This document shows, piece after piece, positions 16,969 through 26,846 of a DNA stretch of 59,642 bases (positions are counted from its first letter, which is position 1; each line of letters begins with the position of its first letter). The translations under genes were made by a program, and so were the position numbers. The notes under the pieces are model-generated. The model did no database searches and was not told the DNA's origin. It saw nothing but the letters and a program-made list of their open reading frames with translations. The DNA is taken from positions 1 through 59,642 of the forward strand of contig NZ_JASHJX010000025.1 in NCBI RefSeq assembly GCF_030732985.1, given 5' to 3'. This DNA is from Nioella sp. MMSF_3534 (lineage in GTDB: Bacteria > Pseudomonadota > Alphaproteobacteria > Rhodobacterales > Rhodobacteraceae).

Positions 16969-18012
16969 ATGGGAACCGGAACGCTTCATATCGACCTTGA
17001 CGCCCTCGCCGCCAACTGGGCCGCGCTGGACGCGAAAACCAACGTGGAAACCGCTGCCGTGGTGAAGGCCGACGGCTATGGGCTGCGTGCCGACAAGGTC
17101 GGACGGCGACTGGCCCGCGCGGGCGTGCGGCGGTTCTTCGTCGCCACAGCCGAGGAAGGCGCCAGCCTGCGCGCGGCGCTTGGGGACGGGCCAGAGATCA
17201 ACGTCTTTTCCGGCCACATGGCGGGCGATACAGCCCTGATCCGCGAGGCGGGCCTGATCCCGATGCTGAACAGCGGCGAACAGGTCGCGCGTCATATGTC
17301 GGCCCTGCCCGGCGCCGCCTATGGGGTGCAGCTTGACAGCGGCATGAACCGGCTTGGTATGGAGCCCACGGACTGGGCCACCCTGCGTGCAGATCTGGAA
17401 ACCGGGCCGCTGACTCTGGTCATGAGCCACCTCGCCTGCGCCGATGAACCCTCCCACCCGCAGAATGCGGCCCAGTTGGCGTGTTTCACCGAGATCACCC
17501 AGGGCGTGACGGCCCCCCGCAGCCTTGCAGCAACCGGTGGAACGCTGCTCGGCCCCGCCTACCATTTCGATCTTTGCCGTCCCGGCGTGGGCCTTTACGG
17601 CGGCTTCCCCTTTGCCGATGCCCGCCCGGTGGTGCGCCTGTCGCTGCCGGTCATTCAGGTTCGGGATGTGGAGGCGGGGGAATCCGTTGGCTACGGTGCC
17701 GGTTGGGTAGCAGATGCGCCCTCAAAAATCGCGACTCTTTCCGCAGGCTACGCGGACGGGCTGATCCGATACATGAGCGACAAGGCCCTGCTTTGGGCGG
17801 ACGACACCCCCTGCAAGCTGGCGGGCCGCGTCTCAATGGACCTGCTGACCGTCGATGTGTCCGCCCTCGATGTGGTGCCCGACCATCTCGACATTCTCGG
17901 CCCGCATCAGACCGTGGACCAGCTGGCCGACGAGGCCGCAACCATCGGCTATGAAATCCTGACCTCGCTCGGCCCCCGCTACGCGCGCTGCTACAGCGGA
18001 GACGCGGCGTGA
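16969..18012 (+). CDS. alr: Alanine racemase
   Basis: Makes D-alanine for peptidoglycan, PLP-dependent. 347 residues. PLP lysine K33 in VVKADGYG and catalytic tyrosine Y242 in SVGYGAGW are present, as are the N-terminal TIM-barrel start ([12 protein letters not shown]) and the C-terminal beta domain ([12 protein letters not shown]). It is a little shorter than E. coli Alr. The stop overlaps the GTG start of the permease gene by 4 bp, so the three genes alr-mlaE-mlaF are probably co-transcribed. Such a mix of wall precursor and envelope lipid transport genes fits an envelope theme. Confidence 0.95.
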   Translation: MGTGTLHIDLDALAANWAALDAKTNVETAAVVKADGYGLRADKVGRRLARAGVRRFFVATAEEGASLRAALGDGPEINVFSGHMAGDTALIREAGLIPMLNSGEQVARHMSALPGAAYGVQLDSGMNRLGMEPTDWATLRADLETGPLTLVMSHLACADEPSHPQNAAQLACFTEITQGVTAPRSLAATGGTLLGPAYHFDLCRPGVGLYGGFPFADARPVVRLSLPVIQVRDVEAGESVGYGAGWVADAPSKIATLSAGYADGLIRYMSDKALLWADDTPCKLAGRVSMDLLTVDVSALDVVPDHLDILGPHQTVDQLADEAATIGYEILTSLGPRYARCYSGDAA

Positions 18013-18791
18013 TCCTGACCGCCCCCCTCGCGGCGCTCGGCCGCTCCACCCTCGGGCTGTTGGCCTCCATCGGGCGGGTGGCAATCTATGCCGCGCAGCT
18101 TTTGCGCCACATGCTGACGCCGCCCTGGTATCCGCGCGAATTGCTGGTGCAGATCCTGCAGATCGGCTGGCTGTCGCTGCCCGTCGTCGGCCTGACCGCG
18201 CTCTTCACCGGGGGCGCGCTGGCCTTGCAGATCTACGCGGGTGGCTCGCGCTTCAACGCCGAAACCGTGGTGCCCTCGATCGTCGCCATTGGCATCGCGC
18301 GCGAGCTTGGCCCGGTTTTGGGGGGCCTCATGGTGGCAGGCCGGGTCGCCGCCGCCATTGCCGCCGAGATCGGAACGATGAAGGTGACCGAGCAGATCGA
18401 CGCGCTGGTCACGCTCTCCACCAACCCGATGAAATACCTGACCGTGCCGCGCGTGCTGGCCGCCACGCTGACCCTGCCCATTCTGGTCGCCGTAGGCGAT
18501 TCCATCGGCATTTTCGGCGGCTACCTCGTGGGCACCACCCGGCTTGGCTTCAACCCGGCCAATTACCTGCACAACACCGCCGATTTCCTTGAGACATGGG
18601 ACGTGGTTTCCGGCCTGATCAAGGGCGCGGTCTTTGGCTTCATCGTGGCGCTGATGGGCTGCTTTCACGGGATGAATTCGGGCCGCGGTGCGCGCGGCGT
18701 GGGCAAGGCCACGACGAACGCCGTCGTCTCCGCCTCGATCCTGATCCTTGCCGCCAACTACCTGCTGACGGGGCTGTTCTTCACGTCATGA
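18009..18791 (+). CDS. MlaE-family ABC transporter permease
   Basis: 260 residues with about five to six transmembrane helices. It carries the family stretch [30 protein letters not shown] split over residues 96-125 and the downstream EQIDALVTL. MlaE permeases pair with an MlaF ATPase and an MCE (MlaD) substrate-binding protein in phospholipid traffic between the membranes. Start GTG at 18009 overlaps the alr stop (GTGA). The stop overlaps the next gene's ATG (ATGA). No MCE-domain gene follows here, so the transporter must take its MlaD partner from elsewhere. Confidence 0.9.
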   Translation: MILTAPLAALGRSTLGLLASIGRVAIYAAQLLRHMLTPPWYPRELLVQILQIGWLSLPVVGLTALFTGGALALQIYAGGSRFNAETVVPSIVAIGIARELGPVLGGLMVAGRVAAAIAAEIGTMKVTEQIDALVTLSTNPMKYLTVPRVLAATLTLPILVAVGDSIGIFGGYLVGTTRLGFNPANYLHNTADFLETWDVVSGLIKGAVFGFIVALMGCFHGMNSGRGARGVGKATTNAVVSASILILAANYLLTGLFFTS

Positions 18792-19534
18792 TCGAGATCC
18801 GCAGCCTTCACAAGTCATTCGGCATGAACAACGTCCTGCAAGGCGTTGATCTGAATGTAGAAAGCGGCACATCCACGGTCATCATCGGCGGTTCCGGCAC
18901 CGGCAAGTCGGTGCTGCTGAAATGCATTCTGGGGCTGGTGAAACCCGATAGCGGCACGATCCTGCTGGACGGTGAGGACGTGGCCAAGGCCGAGCGCGAC
19001 GCCTTCCTTGCCCGGTTCGGCATGCTCTTTCAGGGCGGCGCGCTCTTTGATTCCATGCCGGTCTGGCAGAACGTGGCCTTTCGCCTGCTGCGCGGGTCCC
19101 TGAAACGGCCCGCTGCCGAAGCCCGAGAGATCGCCATCGAAAAGCTGCGCCGCGTGGGGCTGACGCCGGATGTGGCCGAGAAATTCCCGGCGGAGCTGTC
19201 GGGCGGGATGCAGAAACGCGTCGGTCTCGCCCGCGCCATCGCCGCCGAACCGCAGGTGATCTTCTTCGACGAACCCACGACCGGGCTTGACCCGATCATG
19301 GCGGGCGTCATCAACGAGCTGATCCGCGAGATTGTGGTCGAGATGGGCGCGACCGCCATGACCATCACCCACGACATGTCCTCCGTGCGCGCCATCGCCG
19401 ACCGGGTCGCCATGCTGCACGGGGGTGTGATCCGGTGGGAAGGCCCGGTGGCCGAGATGGACAGCGCCGATGACCCGTACCTCAGCCAGTTCATCACCGG
19501 GTCCGCCGAGGGCCCGATCGAGGCGGTGCGCTGA
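18788..19534 (+). CDS. MlaF-family ABC transporter ATPase
   Basis: 248 residues: Walker A GGSGTGKS (about 35-42), Q-loop FQGGALFDSMPVW, signature LSGGMQKRVGLARA, Walker B IFFDEPTTGLDP and the switch histidine ITHDM. The GGALFDS after the Q-loop is characteristic of Mla-type ATPases rather than amino-acid importers. The ATG overlaps the permease stop by 4 bp, indicating coupled translation. Energises phospholipid transport with the MlaE-like permease next to it. Confidence 0.92.
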   Translation: MIEIRSLHKSFGMNNVLQGVDLNVESGTSTVIIGGSGTGKSVLLKCILGLVKPDSGTILLDGEDVAKAERDAFLARFGMLFQGGALFDSMPVWQNVAFRLLRGSLKRPAAEAREIAIEKLRRVGLTPDVAEKFPAELSGGMQKRVGLARAIAAEPQVIFFDEPTTGLDPIMAGVINELIREIVVEMGATAMTITHDMSSVRAIADRVAMLHGGVIRWEGPVAEMDSADDPYLSQFITGSAEGPIEAVR

Positions 19535-19597
19535 CCTGACCTCTGGCGGCTGGACCGGATCGGGCATAGGTCAAGGCCAGCCACAAGGATGCCGCCC

Positions 19598-19969
19598 ATG
19601 GACGTGTTTGCCCTTCTTCTGCCGCTTGCCACTCTGCTCAGCTTCTATGCCGTCATCACCGGCCTCAGCTGGCTTCGCCGCCTGATCGGCGAACGCATGG
19701 CCGCGCGGCGCAAGGGGATGATGCTGAACCTCGCGCGTCGGGCTGTCCCACCGGCTGTTGCCGGGCTGATCCTGCTGATCGCGGGCGGTTTCCTGGGGCT
19801 GTTCGACTACATCCCGCTGGCCACCCTGCTGATCGCTGGCGGCCTTGCCTTCGGCTTTCACAAGGGGCTCTCTGACCTCCACCGCCCGAACTGGCGCGAA
19901 CTGGCCCTGCGCGGGGCGATCACGCTGGCACTGACGCTCTTTACCTTGTGGCAACTGGGCATGCTCTGA
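19598..19969 (+). CDS. Small integral membrane protein
   Basis: 123 residues with about four hydrophobic segments (3-25, 45-66, 68-85, 103-121) and a basic patch between the first two (RRLIGERMAARRKG). The start at 19598 is preferred because AAGGA lies 8 bases upstream. The ATG at 19589 overlaps that site. It follows the MlaF gene by 63 bp and may be in the same transcript. No family recognised; function unknown. Confidence 0.65.
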   Translation: MDVFALLLPLATLLSFYAVITGLSWLRRLIGERMAARRKGMMLNLARRAVPPAVAGLILLIAGGFLGLFDYIPLATLLIAGGLAFGFHKGLSDLHRPNWRELALRGAITLALTLFTLWQLGML

Positions 19970-20020
19970 CGGGTTAACAAATCCATTATCATCCCCCGTT
20001 AACCTTAACGCGCGCCCTGC

Positions 20021-20056
20021 CCCCTTCTTCTTGGCCCAAATACTCCCGCCGGAGGC
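20021..20056. repeat. Dispersed intergenic repeat, copy 2
   Basis: CCCCTTCTTCTTGGCCCAAA and TACTCCCGCCGGAGGC, nearly identical to copy 1 over 35 bp (one change in the core). Lies between the small membrane protein and the nucleoside hydrolase gene. Confidence 0.7.
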
Positions 20057-20112
20057 GTTGCAATGCGCGCATCCGTGGATAGTCTGGCGCAATGCGCAGA
20101 ACAGGAGGTTCC

Positions 20113-21051
20113 ATGCCCCGCAAGATCATCATCGACACCGATCCCGGACAGGACGACGCGGTTGCCATCCTTCTGGCTCTGGCGAGCCCCGAGGAGATCG
20201 AAATTCTGGGCATCACCGCCGTCGCGGGCAACGTGCCGCTGGCACTGACCGCCAGGAACGCCCGCAAGGTCTGCGAGGTCGCGGGGCGGTCTGACGTCAA
20301 GGTCTACGCGGGTTGCGACCGGCCCTTGGCGCACACATTGGTGACGGCCGAGCATGTGCACGGCAAGACCGGTCTCGATGGCCCCGATCTGCCAGAGCCT
20401 CAGATGCCCCTGCAGGACCAGCACGGGGTCGATTTCATCATCGAGACGTTACGCGCGGAACCCCCTGGCACCGTCACGCTCTGCCCCCTCGGGCCGTTGA
20501 CGAACATTGCCACGGCGCTGCAAAAGGCCCCAGATATCGCCGAGAAGGTGCAGGAAATCGTGCTCATGGGCGGTGCCTATTTCGAGGTGGGCAACATCAC
20601 CCCGGCGGCGGAGTTCAACATTTACGTCGACCCGGAAGCCGCTGAAATCGTGTTCAAATCCGGCATTCCCATCGTGGTGATGCCGCTGGACGTCACCCAC
20701 AAGGCGCTGGTCACGGCACCGCGAAACGAGGCCTTCCGCAGCCTGGGCACCCATCCGGGAACCGTGGTCGCGGAATGGACCGATTTCTTCGAACGGTTCG
20801 ACAAGGAAAAATACGGCTCCGCCGGGGCGCCGCTGCACGACCCCACGGTGATCGCCTACCTGATCCGGCCCGAGCTGTTCACAGGCCGTCACGTCAACGT
20901 GGAGATCGAAACCCAGTCCAACCTCACCCGCGGCATGACCGTCGCGGACTGGTGGCGGGTCACCGACCGCGCCCCGAATGCGATGTTCATGGGCGATCTC
21001 GATGCCGACGGGTTCTTTGCCCTCCTGACCGAACGGATCGGACGGCTGTGA
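20113..21051 (+). CDS. Nucleoside hydrolase (IunH family)
   Basis: Splits purine or pyrimidine ribonucleosides into base and ribose for salvage. 312 residues. The calcium-binding signature DTDPGQDD lies at residues 8-15, the second conserved block is LMGGAYFEVGNITPAAEFN, and HDPTVIAYL carries the C-terminal catalytic histidine and aspartate. AGGAGG lies 5 bases before the ATG at 20113, so the seven extra upstream codons of the open frame are not used. Substrate preference cannot be read from the sequence with confidence. Single gene, 51 bp before selO. Confidence 0.92.
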   Translation: MPRKIIIDTDPGQDDAVAILLALASPEEIEILGITAVAGNVPLALTARNARKVCEVAGRSDVKVYAGCDRPLAHTLVTAEHVHGKTGLDGPDLPEPQMPLQDQHGVDFIIETLRAEPPGTVTLCPLGPLTNIATALQKAPDIAEKVQEIVLMGGAYFEVGNITPAAEFNIYVDPEAAEIVFKSGIPIVVMPLDVTHKALVTAPRNEAFRSLGTHPGTVVAEWTDFFERFDKEKYGSAGAPLHDPTVIAYLIRPELFTGRHVNVEIETQSNLTRGMTVADWWRVTDRAPNAMFMGDLDADGFFALLTERIGRL

Positions 21052-21102
21052 CCTCTGGCAAAGGCGCGCGGAACGATTAGGTGAGGGGGGAGAGGACAGC
21101 CC

Positions 21103-22530
21103 ATGCAGATCGCCTTCGACAACTCCTATGCCCGCCTGCCCGACCGCTTCTTCGCGGCGCTTGCGCCCACCCCGGTGCGGTCCCCATCTCTCATTAAGGT
21201 TAATGAGGATCTGGCCCGCGACCTCGGTCTCGATCCGGCAACGTTAACCACGCCTGAAGGGGTCGCAATTCTGGCCGGAAACACCGTGCCGGACGGTGCC
21301 GCACCATTGGCGCAAGCCTATGCGGGCCACCAGTTCGGCGGATGGGTGCCGCAACTGGGTGACGGGCGGGCGGTGCTGCTTGGCGAGGTGATCGACCGCG
21401 CGGGCATTCGCCGCGATATTCAGCTCAAGGGCTCCGGCCCCACTCCGTTTTCCCGGCGGGGCGACGGGCGCGCCTGGCTTGGTCCCGTGCTGCGGGAATA
21501 TATCGTCAGCGAGGCGATGCATGCGCTCGGCATCCCCACTACGCGGGCGCTGGCGGCGGTGGAAACGGGCGAAGAGGTCCACCGCGAACGGGTTCTGCCC
21601 GGTGCCGTTCTGACCCGCGTGGCCAGTTCCCATATCCGCGTGGGCACCTTCCAGTTCTTCGCCGCGCGTGGCGATGAGGAAGCGCTGCGGGCGCTGACCG
21701 ATCACGTCATCGCCCGCCATTACCCGGATGCGGAAACACCGCTCGACCTGCTGGCGGCAGTGGTCGAGGCGCAAGCGCGGCTGATTGCGAAATGGATGGG
21801 CGTTGGCTTCATCCACGGGGTGATGAATACCGACAATATGTCCATCGCGGGCGAGACCATCGACTATGGCCCCTGTGCTTTCATGGATGCCTATCACCCC
21901 GATAGGGTGTTTTCCTCCATCGACCGGATGGGGCGCTATGCCTACCGCAAACAGCCCGAGATTGCGGTCTGGAACCTTGCGCAATTCGCCACGGCGCTGC
22001 TGCCGATCATGGGCATGGCCCATAAAGAGGCGATTGAAGTCGCGACGCGGGTGATCGAGGGGTTCGCCGACCTTTTCGGCGCGGCCTGGGAGGCGGAGTT
22101 TGCCGCCAAGCTCGGGCTCGCGCAGAGAGAGGAGGAAGATGTCGCGCTGACCTATGACCTGCTGATGCGCATGGCCAAGGGCAAGGCCGATTTCACGCGT
22201 TTTTTCAGGGGGTTATCCAGCGACACCCCGGAAGATGCACGCACAGAATTCACCGATCCCACCCAGTTCGACGCATGGCTGCCCCGCTGGCAGGCCCGCA
22301 CCATGGCAGAGGGGCGCGTCGCGCGGATGAAGGCCGCGAACCCCGCCTTCATCCCGCGCAATCACCGGGTGGAAGAAGCCATTGCAGCCGCGGTGTCCGG
22401 CGATTACGCGCCGTTCGAGCGGCTGACAACCGTGCTCGCCCGGCCCTATGACGATCAGCCCGACCATGCCGAGCTGATGGCCGCCCCCGCCCCCGAAGAG
22501 GTCGTTCAGGCCACGTTCTGCGGCACCTAG
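21103..22530 (+). CDS. selO: Protein adenylyltransferase SelO (YdiU family)
   Basis: 475 residues of pseudokinase fold. In E. coli and mammals SelO transfers AMP from ATP to protein side chains and is linked to redox control. Visible family blocks are [23 protein letters not shown], split here over residues 69-91, [18 protein letters not shown], and [13 protein letters not shown] with the metal-binding N and D followed by DYGPCAFMD. The C terminus ends TFCGT. The cysteine two residues from the end corresponds to the selenocysteine position in animal homologues and is conserved in bacteria. The stop overlaps that of the opposing gene by 4 bp (CTAG). Confidence 0.93.
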   Translation: MQIAFDNSYARLPDRFFAALAPTPVRSPSLIKVNEDLARDLGLDPATLTTPEGVAILAGNTVPDGAAPLAQAYAGHQFGGWVPQLGDGRAVLLGEVIDRAGIRRDIQLKGSGPTPFSRRGDGRAWLGPVLREYIVSEAMHALGIPTTRALAAVETGEEVHRERVLPGAVLTRVASSHIRVGTFQFFAARGDEEALRALTDHVIARHYPDAETPLDLLAAVVEAQARLIAKWMGVGFIHGVMNTDNMSIAGETIDYGPCAFMDAYHPDRVFSSIDRMGRYAYRKQPEIAVWNLAQFATALLPIMGMAHKEAIEVATRVIEGFADLFGAAWEAEFAAKLGLAQREEEDVALTYDLLMRMAKGKADFTRFFRGLSSDTPEDARTEFTDPTQFDAWLPRWQARTMAEGRVARMKAANPAFIPRNHRVEEAIAAAVSGDYAPFERLTTVLARPYDDQPDHAELMAAPAPEEVVQATFCGT

Positions 22531-23174
22531 CGCTTGCGGCGGAAGCGGCTGAAGAAGCGGCTGTTGAGCGCGACGAATTCGTCAACCAGCGCCGAGACGG
22601 ACCCGAGCGCCTGACCGCGCAGGTAAAGCCCGCCCATGGTGCCGCCAAAACTCGCGCCGATCACGTCTACGATCAGGTCGCCCATCGTGTCTGGCAGGCC
22701 GGATTTCTGCATGTTGAGGCCAAAGGCCTGGTCCATGGCGAACTCGAAAATCTCCCACAGGACACCGATCATGATCCCGATCGAGGCCGCCAGCAGCCCC
22801 ATGGCCCAGGGCGGCGCGGCATAGCGGTCGCCTTCGAACAGGATGAAGACGAAGAGAAACCCGGCGATGCCGAAGCCCACGGCGGAAAGCCCGTGCAATG
22901 CAATGTCCCACCACCAGAGCCGTTCGTAGAAATCGAAGACCTCGCCCAGAAAGAGTGTCGCAAAGACGAAGGCGACCGCCACGGCCACGATGCTTTTCGG
23001 CAGGTGGATGTGCAGACGCGAGGCCAGGAAGAGCGGCGTCATCGACAGACCAAGCGTTCCGAACGCGACAAAGGCCGCCGTCCAGCGCCCGGTGATCAGC
23101 GCCGCGATGATTTCCAGCGCCAGCCCGCCCCAGATCAGGTAGGTCAGCCGGCTTTGGTTCCTGAACGCCTGCAT
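22527..23174 (-). CDS. Polytopic membrane protein, YjdF/DUF2238-like
   Basis: 215 residues with about six transmembrane helices. The charged family positions [20 protein letters not shown] and [12 protein letters not shown], and a [13 protein letters not shown] segment, match the YjdF-type (DUF2238) integral membrane family. The start at 23174 is preceded by GGGGAG 8-9 bases upstream. The long open frame upstream of it is antisense to the next gene. The C terminus is basic (FFSRFRRKR), suggesting it lies in the cytoplasm. Function of the family unknown. Confidence 0.78.
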   Translation of the reverse strand: MQAFRNQSRLTYLIWGGLALEIIAALITGRWTAAFVAFGTLGLSMTPLFLASRLHIHLPKSIVAVAVAFVFATLFLGEVFDFYERLWWWDIALHGLSAVGFGIAGFLFVFILFEGDRYAAPPWAMGLLAASIGIMIGVLWEIFEFAMDQAFGLNMQKSGLPDTMGDLIVDVIGASFGGTMGGLYLRGQALGSVSALVDEFVALNSRFFSRFRRKR

Positions 23175-23264
23175 CGGGTGCACTCCCCTCTTGCGTCTCA
23201 AGATAGACGCTTGCCGCGCCGGTGCAATGGCAGGGCTTGCACAGGGCGATGAGCCGCGCAAACT

Positions 23265-23993
23265 ATGGACATGCCCTATCCGCCCAAGACACCCCCCGGC
23301 CTGATCCGCGTGGCCAGCTACAACCTGCATAAATGCGTCGGTCTCGACCGGCGGCGCGATCCGCATCGGGTGGCGCGGGTAGTGGCGGGGCTTGGAGCGG
23401 ATGTGATCGCAGTGCAGGAAATCGACAAGCGCCTGCCGCCGCGCCCCACCTCCCTCCCCCGCGAGGTGATCGAGCGAGAGGCGGGCTTGTCTCCCGCCCC
23501 GGTCGCGGACACGAGGGTCAGCCTTGGCTGGCATGGCAATGGGCTGTTGTTGGCCCCTCCCTGGCGGATGGTGCATCTGCATCGCCTGCCGCTTGCGGGG
23601 CTGGAACCCCGTGGCGCGCTGATTGCGGATCTGACCGGGCCATCGGGGCCGCTGCGTGTGGTGGCAACCCATCTTGGCCTGCGCCGCCGTGACCGGCAGC
23701 GGCAGATGACGCAGATCATGGCGGCTCTGAATCTCCGCCATCACGGACCAACGGTGCTGCTTGGCGATCTGAACGAATGGGCCGCGCATGAAGGCTTTGC
23801 CCCGCTCGACCCCTATTTCACCGTCCACAATCCCGGCCGCAGCTTTCACGCCCGCCGCCCCGTCGCCGCGCTGGACCGGATCGCAACGGGACCGGGGCTT
23901 CGTGTCCGACATATGGGCGTGTGCCGGTCTGGCGAGGCCGGGCGTGCCTCGGACCATCTGCCTATCTGGGCCGATCTTTCGCGGGACGGTTGA
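23265..23993 (+). CDS. Endonuclease/exonuclease/phosphatase family protein
   Basis: 242 residues of the DNase I-like fold: RVASYNLHKCVGLD (metal-binding Asn), VIAVQEIDKR (metal-binding Glu), TVLLGDLNEW (catalytic Asp and Asn) and the final ASDHLPIWADL (Asp-His). All active-site residues are present. Substrates in this family range from DNA to phospholipids and sugar phosphates; none can be preferred here. ATG 23265 or the one two codons later are equally possible starts. Its last 32 bp overlap the 3' end of the opposing transporter gene. Confidence 0.85.
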   Translation: MDMPYPPKTPPGLIRVASYNLHKCVGLDRRRDPHRVARVVAGLGADVIAVQEIDKRLPPRPTSLPREVIEREAGLSPAPVADTRVSLGWHGNGLLLAPPWRMVHLHRLPLAGLEPRGALIADLTGPSGPLRVVATHLGLRRRDRQRQMTQIMAALNLRHHGPTVLLGDLNEWAAHEGFAPLDPYFTVHNPGRSFHARRPVAALDRIATGPGLRVRHMGVCRSGEAGRASDHLPIWADLSRDG

Positions 23994-24858
23994 TCAGGAT
24001 CAGCCCAAGGCAGACGAGCGTCAGGGACATGATGATGCTTGCCCCCAGTTCCTCTCTCAGCAGCGCCCATCCCAGGATCACCCCCAGAATGGGTGTCAGA
24101 AAGCTGAACGAGGCAACGCTGGAGGCCGGATAGATCGACAAAAGCCAGAACCAGAACAGAAACCCCAATGAGGCGATGCAGACGATCTGAAAGACCAGCA
24201 GCCCGAGGTGATAGATCTCGAAATCGCGGATGAATGGCCCGAACCACAGCGACAGGATCAGCAGCAGCGGGGCCGAGATCGCCAATTGCCAGAACAGCTG
24301 CATTTCGGGCCGGGTCTTGCTGACCGGCGCCCCACGGGCCAGCAGCGCAATCCCCGCCCAACACATTGCGGCCAACAGGGCCAATGCGTCCCCCAACAGC
24401 GACGCCTCGCCGGGGCCACCCCGGTCGAGCACCGCAATGGCCACACCCAGCACCGCCAACACCTGCCCGGCCAGCTTCATCGGGGACAGGCGTTCGCCCT
24501 CCAACAGGAAATGCCCGGCGAAGCCCAGCCAGACCGGCATGGTGTAGAAAAGGATCGAGGTACGCGCCACCGTTGTCAGGTCAAGCGCGAAGAAAATGCA
24601 GGAAAACTCGATGGCAAAGAGAACACCCAGCAAAATCCCGGACGGCACGGTGCCGGGGCGGATGCGGAACTCCACCCCGCGCAGACGCATCCACAGCAGC
24701 AGGACGCAAAGCGCCCCAAGCGATCGGATCCCGGCCATGAAGACCGGTTGAAACCCGCCATTGCCCAGCTTGATCGCCACCTGATTGACGCCCAGCAGCA
24801 CCGCGAACCCGGTCAGGGACAGGATCCCGAACATGTCCAGCGAGGTCTTGCGCTCCAT
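23962..24858 (-). CDS. EamA-family (DMT) transporter
   Basis: 298 residues, ten predicted transmembrane helices in two EamA halves, each with the typical mid-helix glycine/proline pattern (ARTSILFYTMPVWLGFAGHF in the first, ASVASFSFLTPILGVILGWA in the second). It exports or imports a small metabolite of unknown identity. The start at 24858 is chosen for AAGG 5 bases upstream and the helix beginning soon after. The 39 codons before it are not membrane-like. Overlaps the preceding opposing gene tail to tail by 32 bp. Confidence 0.86.
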   Translation of the reverse strand: MERKTSLDMFGILSLTGFAVLLGVNQVAIKLGNGGFQPVFMAGIRSLGALCVLLLWMRLRGVEFRIRPGTVPSGILLGVLFAIEFSCIFFALDLTTVARTSILFYTMPVWLGFAGHFLLEGERLSPMKLAGQVLAVLGVAIAVLDRGGPGEASLLGDALALLAAMCWAGIALLARGAPVSKTRPEMQLFWQLAISAPLLLILSLWFGPFIRDFEIYHLGLLVFQIVCIASLGFLFWFWLLSIYPASSVASFSFLTPILGVILGWALLREELGASIIMSLTLVCLGLILINRPAKDRPR

Positions 24859-25083
24859 GCCTTGTCCTTCACAAGTGAACCATCCGCCCACAAGACCCGA
24901 CCCATGGTCAGTGTCAAGCGCCGCTTGCCCATGATATTCAAAGTTGCCATTCGCACCGTCAGGAAACGTAGCCATGCCACCCTTGCAGATCAGCCCCCTC
25001 GACTTGCTGGCCGGGTCCGTCGGAGCGGAGAGTCACCCGCTGGCCTCTCGCACAGCCCACGAAGCGGAGCTTGAGCCGGATCC

Positions 25084-26142
25084 ATGACCGCCCCCGACCC
25101 GATGCTGGCCAGCGCTCTTCTGGTGGTGCTGGAAACCGATGAGAGATTCACCTCCCCGGAGGATCGAGAGATCCTGCAACTGGCCTGGGATGAGATTCAC
25201 GACAGGCTTGCGGCAGGGGCCGAGGTGAACGGCGTCCTTACCGATGACTACGGTTCGACGGGCAGCCTGCTGGCGCGTGCCATTGGCTGGCAGTGCTATG
25301 ATATCGCCAAACTGCTGCTGGCCCATGGCGCCGCGCCGACCGATCCGCTGACCGGCCACATCGGTGCCTACGAAGCAGCCTTCGATCAACCTCAGATGAT
25401 CCGCCTGCTGATGGAGCATGGCGCAGACGCCACGCTCTTCGACCGCGACGACCTGCCGGCGGCGCTTGGCACCGACCGGATCCCCGAAACGCCGGTGCCC
25501 CCCGACATGCCCGACAGGTATTTCACGGCGCAGCGCGGCACCCGCAATCCGCAACCCTGCGACAACCCCTTTTTCCTTAACCAGATCCGGACGTTTCACA
25601 CCGCCTATTGGGGGGCAAAGAGCGCCGGCCGGGACCCTGCCGACCGGCGTGGCATTCACCCGATCTTCAGCTTCGATCGCTTCGGGCGTACCGTTACCCG
25701 CCTGCCCGATGGCCGCTTCGTGCTGATCGCGGGAGAGCACGAGGATTCCTACGACAGCGATTTCTGCATCTACAACGATGTCTGCGTGCTGGATGGTGAC
25801 GGCAATGTGGACTATTTCCTTTACCCGGTTGAGGATTTCCCCCCGACGGATTTTCACAGCGCGACGCTGCTGGACGATCACATCCTGATCATTGGCTGCC
25901 TTGGCTACCGGACGCAGCGGCAGGACGGTGTGGCGCCCGTCCTGCGGCTCGACCTTGAAACCTGGCGCGTGACGCCGGTCGACACGACAGGCGACAACCC
26001 CGGCTGGATTCACCGCCACCGGGCGGAACTGGTGGACGGGCAGATCATCGTCTCGGGCGGTTGTACCGAGCCGGGCTTTCGCGCCAACCCAGACCGCTTT
26101 GCGCTGACCCTCAAGACGATGCGCTGGCACAGGATTTCCTGA
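25084..26142 (+). CDS. Ankyrin-repeat protein with beta-propeller-like C terminus
   Basis: 352 residues, no signal peptide. Residues about 40-125 contain two to three ankyrin repeats (LLARAIGWQCYDIAKLLLAHG, then AAFDQPQMIRLLMEHGADAT). From about 200 on, blocks of the form R-LPDGRFVLIAGEH, SATLLDDHILIIGCLGY and HRAELVDGQIIVSGGC resemble kelch blades, a pattern of hydrophobic strands ending in G-G. There are too few for a closed propeller, so the domain may be partial or pair with itself. The ribosome-binding site is weak. Stand-alone gene, 81 bp before the Fur-family gene; function unknown. Confidence 0.7.
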   Translation: MTAPDPMLASALLVVLETDERFTSPEDREILQLAWDEIHDRLAAGAEVNGVLTDDYGSTGSLLARAIGWQCYDIAKLLLAHGAAPTDPLTGHIGAYEAAFDQPQMIRLLMEHGADATLFDRDDLPAALGTDRIPETPVPPDMPDRYFTAQRGTRNPQPCDNPFFLNQIRTFHTAYWGAKSAGRDPADRRGIHPIFSFDRFGRTVTRLPDGRFVLIAGEHEDSYDSDFCIYNDVCVLDGDGNVDYFLYPVEDFPPTDFHSATLLDDHILIIGCLGYRTQRQDGVAPVLRLDLETWRVTPVDTTGDNPGWIHRHRAELVDGQIIVSGGCTEPGFRANPDRFALTLKTMRWHRIS

Positions 26143-26223
26143 CGCAGCACCTTCAAAAAGGCTTTCCGACCCATGCCCGGATCGGATAGACCCCACCCCC
26201 AAGACGACCCAGAGGGACCGCCG

Positions 26224-26637
26224 ATGCCTGAGACCATCGAACAGCGCTGCGAGGCCAAGGGCCTGCGCATGACCGGACAAAGGCGGGTGATCGCGCAGGT
26301 GCTGGAGGAGTCCTCGGACCATCCAGACGTGGAAGAGCTTTATAACCGCGCCAGCGGGCAGGATCCGAATATCTCCATCGCCACGGTCTATCGCACGGTC
26401 AAGCTGTTCGAAGAGGCGGGCATTCTGGAGAAACTGGAATTCGGCGATGGCCGGGCCCGCTATGAAGATGCAGAGCGTGATCACCACGACCACCTGATCG
26501 ACATGCATTCGGGCGAGGTGATCGAATTCGTCGATCCCGAGATCGAGGCGCTTCAGGAAAAGATCGCGGAAAAGCTCGGCTATCGGCTGAAGGGCCACAA
26601 GCTGGAGCTTTATGGCGTGCCGATCCGCCACGGCTGA
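26224..26637 (+). CDS. Fur-family metal-responsive regulator
   Basis: 137 residues. Winged-helix DNA-binding part (MTGQRRVIAQVLE, TVYRTVKLFEEAGIL) and a metal-binding dimerisation part with the histidine-rich motif DHHDHLIDMHSGEVIEF. There is no C-terminal CxxC zinc site. In alphaproteobacteria close homologues act as Fur or, often, as the manganese-responsive Mur; the sequence alone does not decide. The start at 26224 is supported by GAGGG about 6-7 bases upstream and the usual N terminus (MPETIEQRCEAKGLRMT). The upstream 17 codons lack likeness. No metal-transport gene is next to it. Confidence 0.88.
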   Translation: MPETIEQRCEAKGLRMTGQRRVIAQVLEESSDHPDVEELYNRASGQDPNISIATVYRTVKLFEEAGILEKLEFGDGRARYEDAERDHHDHLIDMHSGEVIEFVDPEIEALQEKIAEKLGYRLKGHKLELYGVPIRHG

Positions 26638-26846
26638 TGTCCAAGAAGTATCCCGCGCCGCTTAACCCTAATCAGAAACAGCTGCTCGGGTTCTCGGGCG
26701 CGCCGCTGTCGGGCTGCTGGCATGGGCACCGGTTGGACTCCCTGTCATGGCGCTGGACCTGACGATCCTTCCCAGGTGGTGTCTTTCGGCTGGTGCCCGC
26801 CCGGCAGGACGCGTAACCAGTGAGCCATCACAACGGAAACGCCCCC

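Noticed and set aside
26638-26846. Possible short gene between the Fur-family gene and the first EamA transporter
   Set aside because: No frame combines a ribosome-binding site with a start and plausible composition; it is treated as spacer.
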